From: Solirubrobacterales bacterium
GTDB lineage: Bacteria; Actinomycetota; Thermoleophilia; Solirubrobacterales; Solirubrobacteraceae
Assembly: GCA_025964075.1 (NCBI GenBank)
Contig: JAOPZQ010000602.1
Location: forward strand, 1-13,086
DNA length: 13,086 nt
Direction of reading: 5' to 3'
Shown here: positions 6,907-13,021 of the stretch, piece after piece
Layout: each line of letters begins with the position of its first letter
Numbering within the stretch: position 1 is the first letter of the stretch
The notes under the pieces: model-generated
Databases searched by the model: none
Told to the model about the DNA's origin: nothing
Seen by the model: only the letters and a program-made list of their open reading frames with translations
Translations under genes and position numbers: made by a program

Positions 6907-9615
6907 CTAGAGCTTCAGCGTGCGCTGCACGATGGTCGTCGCCTTGCCGTTCACGAGGACCGAGACGACGAGCCGGTAGCGCCTGCCGCGGGTCGCCTCG
7001 AGCGACACGCGGCCGGACCTCACCGTGCGCGCCGTCGACACGGTGCGGCTGCCCCGCTTGAGCACGAGGCGCGCCTCGTGAACCCGTGTCGAGGTGAAGG
7101 TGACCTTGCACGTCACCTTCACCTTCTTGGCGCTCTTGCGCTTGCTGACCGTGCAGGTCACCTTGGCGTCGCGGCCGTTCCTGCCGGCCGGACCCTGGGG
7201 GCCCTGCGGGCCTGTCGCGCCGGTGTCGCCCTTGGGGCCGGGGGGACCCGTCGGGCCCGGCGGACCGGTGGGCCCCCGGTCGCCCGAGCCGCACACGGTG
7301 TAGCTCGGCGGCACGTTCATCTGGGACAGCTTGTGCATGTTCCCGATCAGGCTGTTGGCGTTCGCGATGAACGTCATGGCCTGCGCGTCGTCGAACGTCC
7401 CGGCCGGCGTGGCCGCGGTGTTCAGCATCGTCTGCATCTGGCCGGCCAGCGCGTCGCGCTGGTCGCGACACGCCGTGAGCTGCGCGTCGAAGCCGTCGTA
7501 GAGCGACGAGCTCGTCGTCGCCACCGCGGTGGTCGAGACCACCTCGGCGTCATGGCCGAACTGTCCGAACGGCGCGTTCAGCTGCTTCAGCGCCCCGGCC
7601 AGCTCGGTGAACTTCGTGAGATGCCCGCTGATCCCCGGCGTCAGGGCGTTGGCCGTGAGCGCCTGGGCCATGACGGAGCCGTCGGACGCGTAGTCGTCGT
7701 GGAGGCCGAGCGCGGCGAGCATCGTCGGCCGGATGTCCGTGTGATCCGTCCACACGTCGCCCGTCTGGCCGAGGTTCTGCACGTCGGGCCCGACCATCCC
7801 GACCCACGTCCGCGCGATCTCCGGGTTGTCGTCCCCGTGGTTCCATGCGAAGCCGGGACCCACGACCGGGCAGCCCGCGGCCGAATTCCCCGTGCAGCTC
7901 TGGTTCTGGAAGAAGTAGTCCGGGTTCGCGAACCACGTGAACGAGGGCGTGCGCAGCGGATCCGCGTTCGTCATGTGCAGGATGTCCTGCGTCACCTTGT
8001 CCGCGATGTGCTGTGTGAGCACGTCCTGGTTCTGCGTGCGGGGATTCGCGATCGTCAGGCCCAACAGGTCGCGCTCGACGCTGCGGACCTTGGGATCGGT
8101 GGGCGTCGGCGGGCCGTTCGGGTCGTTGTGGATGTAGAACGTCGGCGCGTCGTCGAAGTGGAAGTCGAGCGGAGTGACGTTGCCCGTCTCCGACGCGAGC
8201 AGGTTCTTCAGGTTGACGTCCACCTCGCCGACGGTGTTCGGGCCCGTCGTGCCGGGCGTGTAGGTGCAGAAGGTGTGCACCCCGTCGCAGCCCGGGTTGG
8301 TGGGCGGGCCGCCGGCGTAGTGGTCGCCCTCGTCGACGGTGAACACGAACAGCGTGTTGGTCTTGTCGATGCCGTCCGCCGACAGGCGGGCGAAGAACGC
8401 CTGGAACGCCTGGTTGTAGTGCTGGAGCTGCTGCGCGTAGCAGGCGGAGCCGGGACCGTTCGCGTTCCCGCCGTTGCAGCCCTCGTGGTCGTCGTGGGCG
8501 TCGGCGATGTACGTGTAAGTGATCGGGATCCCGGCTTCCTGCATCGCCGCGACGTAGCCCAGGCTCTGGGCCGCGCTCGGGTTGAAGCCCGGGAAGCCGT
8601 TGTTGCCGGTCGAGTCCTGGATCGGGCTCGGCGCGGGGAACCCGGTGCACGGGGCGCCGCACGGGTTAGCCGTGTGCGAGAAGTCGTACACGTCGTTGAC
8701 GGCCGGCGCCAGGTTGTTGACGTTGCCGTTGGCCGCGCCGTTGGCGTCCTGCGTCGAGGGCGTGAACGCCGTCGGGTCGTGGACGACCTGGTTCGCGGCG
8801 GTCGCCCCGAACAGGCCGTTGAAGCCCGTGTAGCCACCGGGCTCGTCGGGCAGCGCGTCCGACTGGCCACCGTGGGCGTTCGTGCACACGGTCGAGGCCG
8901 GAGCGCAGTGGACGGCGATGCCCTCGAAGTTGGCCACGGCCTGGTTGCGCCGCTGTGTGCCGGACGCGCCGCCGTTCGACCAGTCCGCGAACGTCGCCTG
9001 GCCCGAGGGGTTACCGAACACCTTCGTGATGTCGCCCGACGCCGTGGTCTTCGTGTTCTCGAGCTCCATGTTGGCGATCGAGAACGCGCCGACGTCGCAA
9101 CCCGCGCGGGTGTAGGGCACCCACGGCGCGGGAGTGTTCTTCTGCCCGTTCGTGATCAGGTTCGGCAACGGGTCGTTGTTCGTGGTCTGATCGGTCCAGT
9201 AGGTGAACGCGGGCGCGGCGAAGGCGTCGATCGACCCGTCCGGCTTGAAGACGCCGTACGAGTTCGAGACGGTGATGCCGTTGCGGTCGGGGTAGAGGCC
9301 GGTGAGCGCCGACATGATCCCGCCCGCCGTGTGCGAGATCAGGACGGTGTGACTGTTCGAGTTGAGAGTGCCCTGCTGCGCCAGGAAGTCCCGCAGCGCC
9401 GGGGTCTGCTCGAGGTCCGAGGGAACGTTCGCGTTGTCACGCGTCAGGTGCGTGTTGTCGAACTGGACGTAGACGACGTGATGGATGCTGCCGCCGGGGC
9501 CGAGCGAGCACGTGCCCGCCGCCGAGGCGACACCCGTACCCACAGCCGGTATGACCACGAGGGCGGCGATGACCATCGCCCCGCTCAACCAGGATCGGAC
9601 AGAGCCTCTGCGCAC
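6907..9615 (-). CDS. Secreted alkaline-phosphatase-superfamily phosphoesterase with collagen-like linker
   Basis: Exported 902-residue enzyme of the alkaline phosphatase/phosphodiesterase/sulfatase fold, probably a phosphatase or phospholipase C-like enzyme. It has a signal peptide (residues 1-32, VASAAG) and an early metal-binding aspartate in VYVQFDNTH (D53). The nucleophile position is Thr96 in ISHTAGGIMSALTGLYPDRNG. More metal ligands are seen in ADAHDDHE (about 371-378), FTVDEGDH (D428, D431, H432) and DHTDIRPTMLAALGL (H625), the last being the usual C-terminal motif of the fold. A helical stretch (about 660-770) follows, then 13 unbroken Gly-X-Y triplets (778-816), and a basic beta-rich C-terminal domain (about 818-902) starting KVTCTVSKRK. 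GTG start with GGAAAGG 7 bases upstream. Monocistronic, convergent with the lipase. There is no sortase motif; the C-terminal domain may bind the envelope. Substrate unknown. Confidence 0.88.
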   Translation of the reverse strand: MRRGSVRSWLSGAMVIAALVVIPAVGTGVASAAGTCSLGPGGSIHHVVYVQFDNTHLTRDNANVPSDLEQTPALRDFLAQQGTLNSNSHTVLISHTAGGIMSALTGLYPDRNGITVSNSYGVFKPDGSIDAFAAPAFTYWTDQTTNNDPLPNLITNGQKNTPAPWVPYTRAGCDVGAFSIANMELENTKTTASGDITKVFGNPSGQATFADWSNGGASGTQRRNQAVANFEGIAVHCAPASTVCTNAHGGQSDALPDEPGGYTGFNGLFGATAANQVVHDPTAFTPSTQDANGAANGNVNNLAPAVNDVYDFSHTANPCGAPCTGFPAPSPIQDSTGNNGFPGFNPSAAQSLGYVAAMQEAGIPITYTYIADAHDDHEGCNGGNANGPGSACYAQQLQHYNQAFQAFFARLSADGIDKTNTLFVFTVDEGDHYAGGPPTNPGCDGVHTFCTYTPGTTGPNTVGEVDVNLKNLLASETGNVTPLDFHFDDAPTFYIHNDPNGPPTPTDPKVRSVERDLLGLTIANPRTQNQDVLTQHIADKVTQDILHMTNADPLRTPSFTWFANPDYFFQNQSCTGNSAAGCPVVGPGFAWNHGDDNPEIARTWVGMVGPDVQNLGQTGDVWTDHTDIRPTMLAALGLHDDYASDGSVMAQALTANALTPGISGHLTKFTELAGALKQLNAPFGQFGHDAEVVSTTAVATTSSSLYDGFDAQLTACRDQRDALAGQMQTMLNTAATPAGTFDDAQAMTFIANANSLIGNMHKLSQMNVPPSYTVCGSGDRGPTGPPGPTGPPGPKGDTGATGPQGPQGPAGRNGRDAKVTCTVSKRKSAKKVKVTCKVTFTSTRVHEARLVLKRGSRTVSTARTVRSGRVSLEATRGRRYRLVVSVLVNGKATTIVQRTLKL
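7168..7284 (-). repeat. Collagen-like Gly-X-Y coding repeat (13 triplets)
   Basis: It encodes residues 778-816 of the phosphoesterase. Glycine occupies every third position from GDR through GPTGPPGPTGPPGPKGDT to GRNGRD, with many Pro-Pro and Pro-Lys/Gln triplets. Bacterial collagen-like segments of this kind can form triple helices, which would make the enzyme a stalked trimer. Thirteen triplets is near the short end for a stable helix. Confidence 0.95.
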
Positions 9616-9622
9616 CGCGACA

Positions 9623-9701
9623 CCTTTCCCCGAATGACGGACACGGCAGCCTGGTCTGGCCGAAGTCGCGGCATGTTACGCCGATGTTGCGTCCCTGTCA
9701 C
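9623..9701 (-). promoter_or_regulatory. Promoter and ribosome-binding site of the phosphoesterase gene
   Basis: Read on the minus strand, GTGACA (9696-9701, five of six bases of the TTGACA consensus) is separated by 17 bases from TAACAT (9673-9678, four of six of TATAAT). This is the best sigma70-type promoter in the window. It gives a leader of about 50 bases with a strong GGAAAGG ribosome-binding site at 9623-9629, 7 bases before the GTG. This gene therefore has a conventional leader, unlike several of its neighbours. Confidence 0.6.
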
Positions 9702-9741
9702 TGGTCGGTGATGTCGGCGCACTGACAACCGTTGGAGGGGG

Positions 9742-10587
9742 TCAGGTCAGCCGGTACGTCCCGCGAGCGACGATCACCGCCGACCCGCCGACGACGATCC
9801 GCTCGACGCGGTCCGCCGAGCCCTCGACTCGGGCGTGGAGGAGGGACGGACGGCCGATCTCGGCACCCTGTCGGATCTCGATGTCGTCACCGAAGGCGAT
9901 GCGGCCGTGGCGGGCCAGGTGAAGCGCCAGCGGGCCGGCGGCGGAACCGGTCGCCGGGTCCTCGACGACGCCGAGGCTCGGCGCGAACATCCGGGTCTTC
10001 CACCGCGCGGCGGCGCCGGCGAAGGTGCTGACGCCGAGGCCGTCGTCGTCGGGGAAGGCGCCGAAATCCGGGCGGAGCGCGGCGACGGCCTCCTCGCTCG
10101 GCAGCTCGACGTAGACGTGCCGCGGCCCGTTGCGGTAGGCCTCGACCGGGAGGCCGGAGCGCTCGACGCCCAGCGCGCGCAGGAGCTCGGCCGCGCGCTC
10201 GTAGGGCTCGACGGTGGGGATCGGCTGCTGCATCCGGCCGAAGACGACGCGCTCGCCGTCGCGCTCGAGGTCGACGGGGACCATGGCGGCCCGCGTCTCG
10301 AGCACGATCCGCGAGCCGCCGTCGCGCTCGCCGAGCACGAACGCGGTGCCGAGGATCGGGTGCCCGGCGAACGGCAGCTCGCTCGCGGGCGTGAAGATCC
10401 GCACGCGGGCGTCGCCGCCCTGCTCGGCCGGCAGGACGAACACGGTCTCCGAGAGGTTGAGCTCACGCGCCGTCTGCTGCATGCGCTCGCCGGAGAGGTC
10501 GGTCGCGTCGGTGAAGACCGCGAGCTGGTTGCCCTGCAGCGGCGTGTCGGTGAACACGTCGGCGATCACGTACGGGTGGTCGGCCAT
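9742..10587 (-). CDS. PhzF-family isomerase-like protein
   Basis: Cytosolic 281-residue protein of the PhzF family (diaminopimelate-epimerase fold), which includes the phenazine-pathway isomerase and many housekeeping relatives of unknown substrate. Family landmarks are present in order: VFTDTPLQGNQLAVF (about 11-25), the catalytic glutamate in LNLSETVFV (Glu47), FTPASELPFAGHPILG (about 65-80), and EDPATGSAAGPLA (about 208-220). Length is normal for the family and two pseudo-symmetric halves are evident. The ATG at 10587 gives the typical start (MADHPYVIADVFTD). No other phenazine genes are visible, so a role in phenazine synthesis is not supported. It lies 64 bases downstream of the SRPBCC gene on the same strand and 126 bases upstream of the phosphoesterase gene. 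It may have its own promoter (TATACC, 6 bases before the ATG). Confidence 0.92.
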   Translation of the reverse strand: MADHPYVIADVFTDTPLQGNQLAVFTDATDLSGERMQQTARELNLSETVFVLPAEQGGDARVRIFTPASELPFAGHPILGTAFVLGERDGGSRIVLETRAAMVPVDLERDGERVVFGRMQQPIPTVEPYERAAELLRALGVERSGLPVEAYRNGPRHVYVELPSEEAVAALRPDFGAFPDDDGLGVSTFAGAAARWKTRMFAPSLGVVEDPATGSAAGPLALHLARHGRIAFGDDIEIRQGAEIGRPSLLHARVEGSADRVERIVVGGSAVIVARGTYRLT

Positions 10588-10593
10588 GGGCCA

Positions 10594-10599
10594 GGTATA
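10594..10599 (-). promoter_or_regulatory. Possible -10 box for a leaderless PhzF-like transcript
   Basis: On the minus strand TATACC (four of six matches to TATAAT, lacking the final T) ends 6 bases before the ATG. No Shine-Dalgarno sequence is present. The spacing equals that at three other starts in this window. Confidence 0.35.
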
Positions 10600-10615
10600 G
10601 CGGTTGGGAGAATCG

Positions 10616-10630
10616 GGCGACGGCGTCGCC
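10616..10630. terminator. Short GC hairpin between the SRPBCC and PhzF-like genes
   Basis: GGCGAC (10616-10621) and GTCGCC (10625-10630) form a perfect 6-bp stem with a 3-base loop, within a GC-rich stretch that can form further alternative stems. It lies just after the SRPBCC stop in the direction of transcription and upstream of the PhzF-like -10 box. A terminator is possible, but there is no T tract. Confidence 0.3.
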
Positions 10631-10651
10631 GCCCGGCGGCCGGCGGCTCGC

Positions 10652-11080
10652 TCAGGCGACGAGCGCGCGCAGCTTGCCGAGCGACTCCTCGGCGGCCTGC
10701 TGAGCCGACTTCGCCACGGAGTCGCCGAGCGGGCCGGCGAGCGGGCCGCCGGCGAACGTCGTCGCGAGCGTCACCGTGGTGGCGCCGTCGTCTGCGGCGA
10801 GCTCGAGCGAGGTCCCCAGCGTGATGCCCATCGGTCCCTGGCCGTCGAAGACGATGCGGCTCGGCTCCTCGAGGGCGGTGACGTTCCAGGTCGCCTCGCC
10901 CGGCATGCCCATGACCGTGATCTTCTCGCGGAAGCTGGCGTCGGCGGCGAGCGTGGGGACGCCGTCCGGGAAGCCCGTGTGGGCGACGTTCCACTCGCCG
11001 TAGCGGCCGAGGTCGGAGGCGATCGCCCAGACCGCCTCGGCGGGGGCGGGGATCTCGATTGAGCTCGTGACGGTGGGCAT
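10652..11080 (-). CDS. SRPBCC (START-like) family protein resembling Rv0910
   Basis: Small cytosolic protein of 142 residues with the SRPBCC/polyketide-cyclase fold, which encloses a hydrophobic ligand cavity. It starts MPTVTSSIEIPAPAEAVWAI, with the characteristic ASDLGRYGEWN (about 22-32). The middle KITVMGMPGEATWNV and end FAGGPLAGPLGDSVAKS resemble the order of segments in mycobacterial Rv0910 as I recall it. Rv0910 has been reported as the toxin of a pair with Rv0909, but no antitoxin-like gene is adjacent here. The ATG at 11080 is preferred over an in-frame TTG nine codons earlier because it matches the family start. A copy of the TetR operator lies just upstream, so expression is probably controlled together with the acyl-CoA dehydrogenases. 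A role in binding or handling a hydrophobic substrate of that pathway is a reasonable inference. Confidence 0.85.
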   Translation of the reverse strand: MPTVTSSIEIPAPAEAVWAIASDLGRYGEWNVAHTGFPDGVPTLAADASFREKITVMGMPGEATWNVTALEEPSRIVFDGQGPMGITLGTSLELAADDGATTVTLATTFAGGPLAGPLGDSVAKSAQQAAEESLGKLRALVA

Positions 11081-11087
11081 GCGCGCC

Positions 11088-11093
11088 AGCGTA
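11088..11093 (-). promoter_or_regulatory. Possible -10 box for the SRPBCC gene
   Basis: On the minus strand TACGCT (TANNNT) ends 7 bases before the ATG, which predicts a leaderless or nearly leaderless mRNA. The TetR operator copy (11098-11121) covers the expected -20 to -40 region, so bound repressor would block polymerase. Confidence 0.45.
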
Positions 11094-11097
11094 CCAG

Positions 11098-11121
11098 AAC
11101 TAATCAATCGCTTGAAATGTT
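11098..11121. promoter_or_regulatory. TetR-type operator copy 1 (SRPBCC promoter)
   Basis: 24-bp imperfect palindrome with core AATCAATCGCTTGAAA (11102-11117), flanked by AAC on the left and GTT on the right, each one base away. It matches the copy at 11785-11808 in 20 of 24 positions. It overlaps the TAA stop codon of the TetR gene (11120-11122) and lies immediately upstream of the SRPBCC -10 box. Confidence 0.7.
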
Positions 11122-11755
11122 AGCGCATGTGGTCGAGTTGGGCGTAGAGCGCGAGCAGGTGGGAGCGCGTCGTGCGCCAGCGGCGGCCGACGTCGCGGGG
11201 GTTGCCGAGCGCGGCGAGCATCGCCAGGCCGCGCATCGCCGCGAGCGTCGTGTCGAGGAGCGCGGGGGCGCCGGGGGTCGACATCACGTCGGGGAAGAGA
11301 TCCATCCCCTCCTCGGCGATCATGCGCGTCACGTCGCGGGTCACGTCGCGCAGCGAGTCGCGGAGCTCGGGGTCGGTCCGCGCTGCGACCCACAGCTCCA
11401 TCGTCGCCATGAACACCGGACCGTTGTGGAGGGCCCAGATCTTGTCGAGGAGCCACTCGAGCCGGCGCTGCGGGCCGCCGGTGTCCGGCGGGATCTGCTC
11501 GCGGATCTCGCCGGCGAGCTTCGTCGCGAGATGGCGAACGGATTCGGCCACGAACTGCGCGCGCGTGGGGAAGTAGTGCATCTGCGCGCCCTGGGAGACG
11601 CCGGCGCGCTCGGCCACCTTGCGCGTCGTCAGGTTGGCGTAGCCCTCCTCGACGAGGCAGGCGATCGCCGCGTCCAGGAGGGCGGAGCGTGTCGCCGCCC
11701 GGCGCTCGGCCTGCGTCCGGCGCGGCTTGGGTTCGCTGGCAGCCTGACGAGCCAT
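11120..11755 (-). CDS. TetR-family transcriptional repressor
   Basis: Repressor of 211 residues with an N-terminal helix-turn-helix and a C-terminal ligand/dimer domain. The DNA-binding part reads RSALLDAAIACLVEEGYANL, then TTRKVAERAGVSQGAQMHYF (about 43-62), which is the classic TetR helix-turn-helix ending in the HYF motif. The rest (about 70-211) is all-helical and unassigned. The ATG at 11755 is preferred; a GTG three codons upstream is possible, and longer upstream extensions are antisense to the acyl-CoA dehydrogenase gene. Divergent from that gene, with a strong palindrome between them, it probably represses the dehydrogenases and itself until an acyl-CoA or related ligand binds. The same palindrome upstream of the SRPBCC gene adds a third target. 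The ligand cannot be deduced. Confidence 0.93.
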   Translation of the reverse strand: MARQAASEPKPRRTQAERRAATRSALLDAAIACLVEEGYANLTTRKVAERAGVSQGAQMHYFPTRAQFVAESVRHLATKLAGEIREQIPPDTGGPQRRLEWLLDKIWALHNGPVFMATMELWVAARTDPELRDSLRDVTRDVTRMIAEEGMDLFPDVMSTPGAPALLDTTLAAMRGLAMLAALGNPRDVGRRWRTTRSHLLALYAQLDHMR

Positions 11756-11762
11756 GGCATCC

Positions 11763-11768
11763 ACCCTA
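11763..11768 (-). promoter_or_regulatory. Possible -10 box for the TetR gene
   Basis: On the minus strand TAGGGT (TANNNT) ends 7 bases before the ATG. The operator at 11785-11808 lies over the expected -30 to -53 region, which supports autorepression. Confidence 0.4.
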
Positions 11769-11784
11769 TCTCTCGGTCCATGGT

Positions 11785-11808
11785 AACAAATCAATCGCTT
11801 GATTGGTT
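11785..11808. promoter_or_regulatory. TetR-type operator copy 2 (TetR/acyl-CoA dehydrogenase divergent promoter)
   Basis: 24-bp palindrome with core AATCAATCGCTTGATT (11789-11804), flanked by AAC and GTT, each one base away; 10 of 12 symmetric pairs match. The inner part agrees, with one mismatch, with AnCAAGnnCTTGnT, which I recall as the KstR2 motif of mycobacterial steroid catabolism. This resemblance is from memory and does not prove orthology. The site lies between the two divergent -10 boxes and could control both genes. Confidence 0.75.
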
Positions 11809-11815
11809 TATGTGG

Positions 11816-11821
11816 TACGGT
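11816..11821 (+). promoter_or_regulatory. Possible -10 box for the acyl-CoA dehydrogenase gene
   Basis: TACGGT (TANNNT) ends exactly 6 bases before the GTG, which predicts a leaderless mRNA. There is no Shine-Dalgarno sequence. The operator just upstream occupies about -20 to -43. Confidence 0.45.
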
Positions 11822-11827
11822 CCGGCC

Positions 11828-13021
11828 GTGGATCTCGACGACACGCCCGCCCAGGCGGAGTTCCGCGTTCGCGCCCGGGCGTGGCTCGAGGAGCACGGGA
11901 CGGACTCCCCGCCGCCGGTCCGCGGCATCCACGTCGCCGATCCGGCGCCCTACCGGCGGTGGCAGGGGCAGCTCGCGCGCGCGGGCCTCGTCGGGGTCAC
12001 GTGGCCGGCGGAGTACGGCGGCGGCGGCCTCGGGCCGATCGAGGACCTGATCGCCGCCGAGGAGCTGATGCGCGCCGGGTGCGCGTCGATCATCGACCAC
12101 ATCGCGGTCGGGGAGCTCGGGCCGACGCTGATCGCCTACGGCACCGAGGAGCAGAAGCGCCGGTACGTCGCACCGATGCTCCACGGCGAAGAGGGCTGGT
12201 GCCAGCTGTTCTCCGAGCCGGCCGCCGGCTCCGACCTCGCGGGCATCCAGACGCGCGCGCGGCGCACGCCGAGCGGCTGGCAGATCGACGGCCAGAAGGT
12301 GTGGACGACGCTCGCGCAGTTCGCGGACTTCGGGCTGCTGCTCGCCCGCACGGATCCCGACGTGCCCAAGCACCGCGGCCTGACGATGTTCGTGATCGAC
12401 ATGCACGCGCCGGGCGTCACGGTCCGGCCGCTGCGCCTGATGTCGGGCAGCGCGCCGTTCAACGAGGTGTTCCTCGACGAAGTCGCGCTGCCCGCGGACG
12501 CGACCGTCGGCCCGGTCGACGGCGGCTGGGGCGTGGCGATGACCACGCTCATGTTCGAGCGGCTGATGGCGCTCGCGGCGTTCGAGCACCTGGCGCCGCC
12601 GCCGGAGGCCCTCCTCGCGCCGGTCGCGAACCACCCCGCCGTGGCCGACGCCGACGTGCGCCGGCGGATCGCCGAGCTCACCGTCGACCGGCTCGGCCTG
12701 CGCTTCGCCGGCTACCGCGCGCTGACGGCGATCCAGGACGGCCGCATCCCCGGCCCCGAGGCGGGGCTCGGCAAGATCGGCGTCGTCGAGGCCGGCCGCA
12801 AGGCCGCGGCGCTGATCGCGGAGATCCTCGGCCCCGACGCGCTCGAGGGCGAGTGGGGCGAGCTCGGCGCCGAGATGCCGGGCATGCGCTCGGCGGGCGG
12901 CACCGAGGAGATCCTGCGGAACACGATCGCCGAGCGCGTGCTCGGGCTGCCGCCGGAGCCGCGGGTGGACAAGGGCGTGCCCTTCAGCGAGCTGGGGCGC
13001 AGGCCCGAGGCCGTGGCGTGA
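11828..13021 (+). CDS. Acyl-CoA dehydrogenase family protein (first subunit of a likely pair)
   Basis: Flavoprotein of 397 residues that would introduce an alpha-beta double bond into an acyl-CoA thioester. The three-part acyl-CoA dehydrogenase layout is complete. An N-terminal helical domain contains GLVGVTWPAEYGGGGLGPIE (about 53-72). The middle beta domain has the FAD/substrate motif CQLFSEPAAGSDLAG (about 125-139) and QKVWTTLAQFAD. The C-terminal helical domain ends SAGGTEEILRNTIAERVLGL. At the position that carries the base glutamate in medium-chain acyl-CoA dehydrogenases (YEGT), this protein has AGGT (Gly357), as many bacterial FadE-type proteins do. The catalytic base may therefore lie elsewhere or in a partner subunit. 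Its stop overlaps the start of a second dehydrogenase gene by 4 bases (GTGA). The substrate class (fatty acid, steroid side chain or other) is not determinable. Confidence 0.93.
   Translation: MDLDDTPAQAEFRVRARAWLEEHGTDSPPPVRGIHVADPAPYRRWQGQLARAGLVGVTWPAEYGGGGLGPIEDLIAAEELMRAGCASIIDHIAVGELGPTLIAYGTEEQKRRYVAPMLHGEEGWCQLFSEPAAGSDLAGIQTRARRTPSGWQIDGQKVWTTLAQFADFGLLLARTDPDVPKHRGLTMFVIDMHAPGVTVRPLRLMSGSAPFNEVFLDEVALPADATVGPVDGGWGVAMTTLMFERLMALAAFEHLAPPPEALLAPVANHPAVADADVRRRIAELTVDRLGLRFAGYRALTAIQDGRIPGPEAGLGKIGVVEAGRKAAALIAEILGPDALEGEWGELGAEMPGMRSAGGTEEILRNTIAERVLGLPPEPRVDKGVPFSELGRRPEAVA

Noticed and set aside
5408..7471. Minus-strand open frame of 687 codons under the lipase and the end of the phosphoesterase
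   Set aside because: It crosses the convergent terminator and two real genes in different frames and encodes an Arg/Ala/His-rich sequence with no recognisable feature.
7078..9711. Long open frame of 877 codons on the plus strand opposite the phosphoesterase
   Set aside because: It is antisense to a gene with clear domains, signal peptide, promoter and ribosome-binding site. The product is an Arg/Val/Gly-rich low-complexity sequence without motifs, as expected from the complementary frame of GC-rich coding DNA.
9699..9724. Direct repeat CACTG separated by 21 bases upstream of the phosphoesterase promoter
   Set aside because: Five-base repeats at this spacing are expected by chance and no regulator gene is nearby.
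9742..10587. Phenazine biosynthesis gene
   Set aside because: The PhzF fold is widespread outside phenazine producers and no other phz gene is visible, so only the family name is supported.
10652..11080. Toxin of a toxin-antitoxin pair
   Set aside because: The similarity to Rv0910 is family-level, no antitoxin-like gene is adjacent, and the operator context points to lipid metabolism.
11120..11755. Naming the TetR protein KstR2
   Set aside because: Only the operator core resembles that motif; the ligand domain could not be compared and no HIP or ring-degradation genes are visible.
11756..12634. Upstream extension of the TetR reading frame to a start at 12634
   Set aside because: The extension is antisense to the acyl-CoA dehydrogenase gene and crosses its promoter and the operator. 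The ATG at 11755 gives a normal TetR length of 211 residues.
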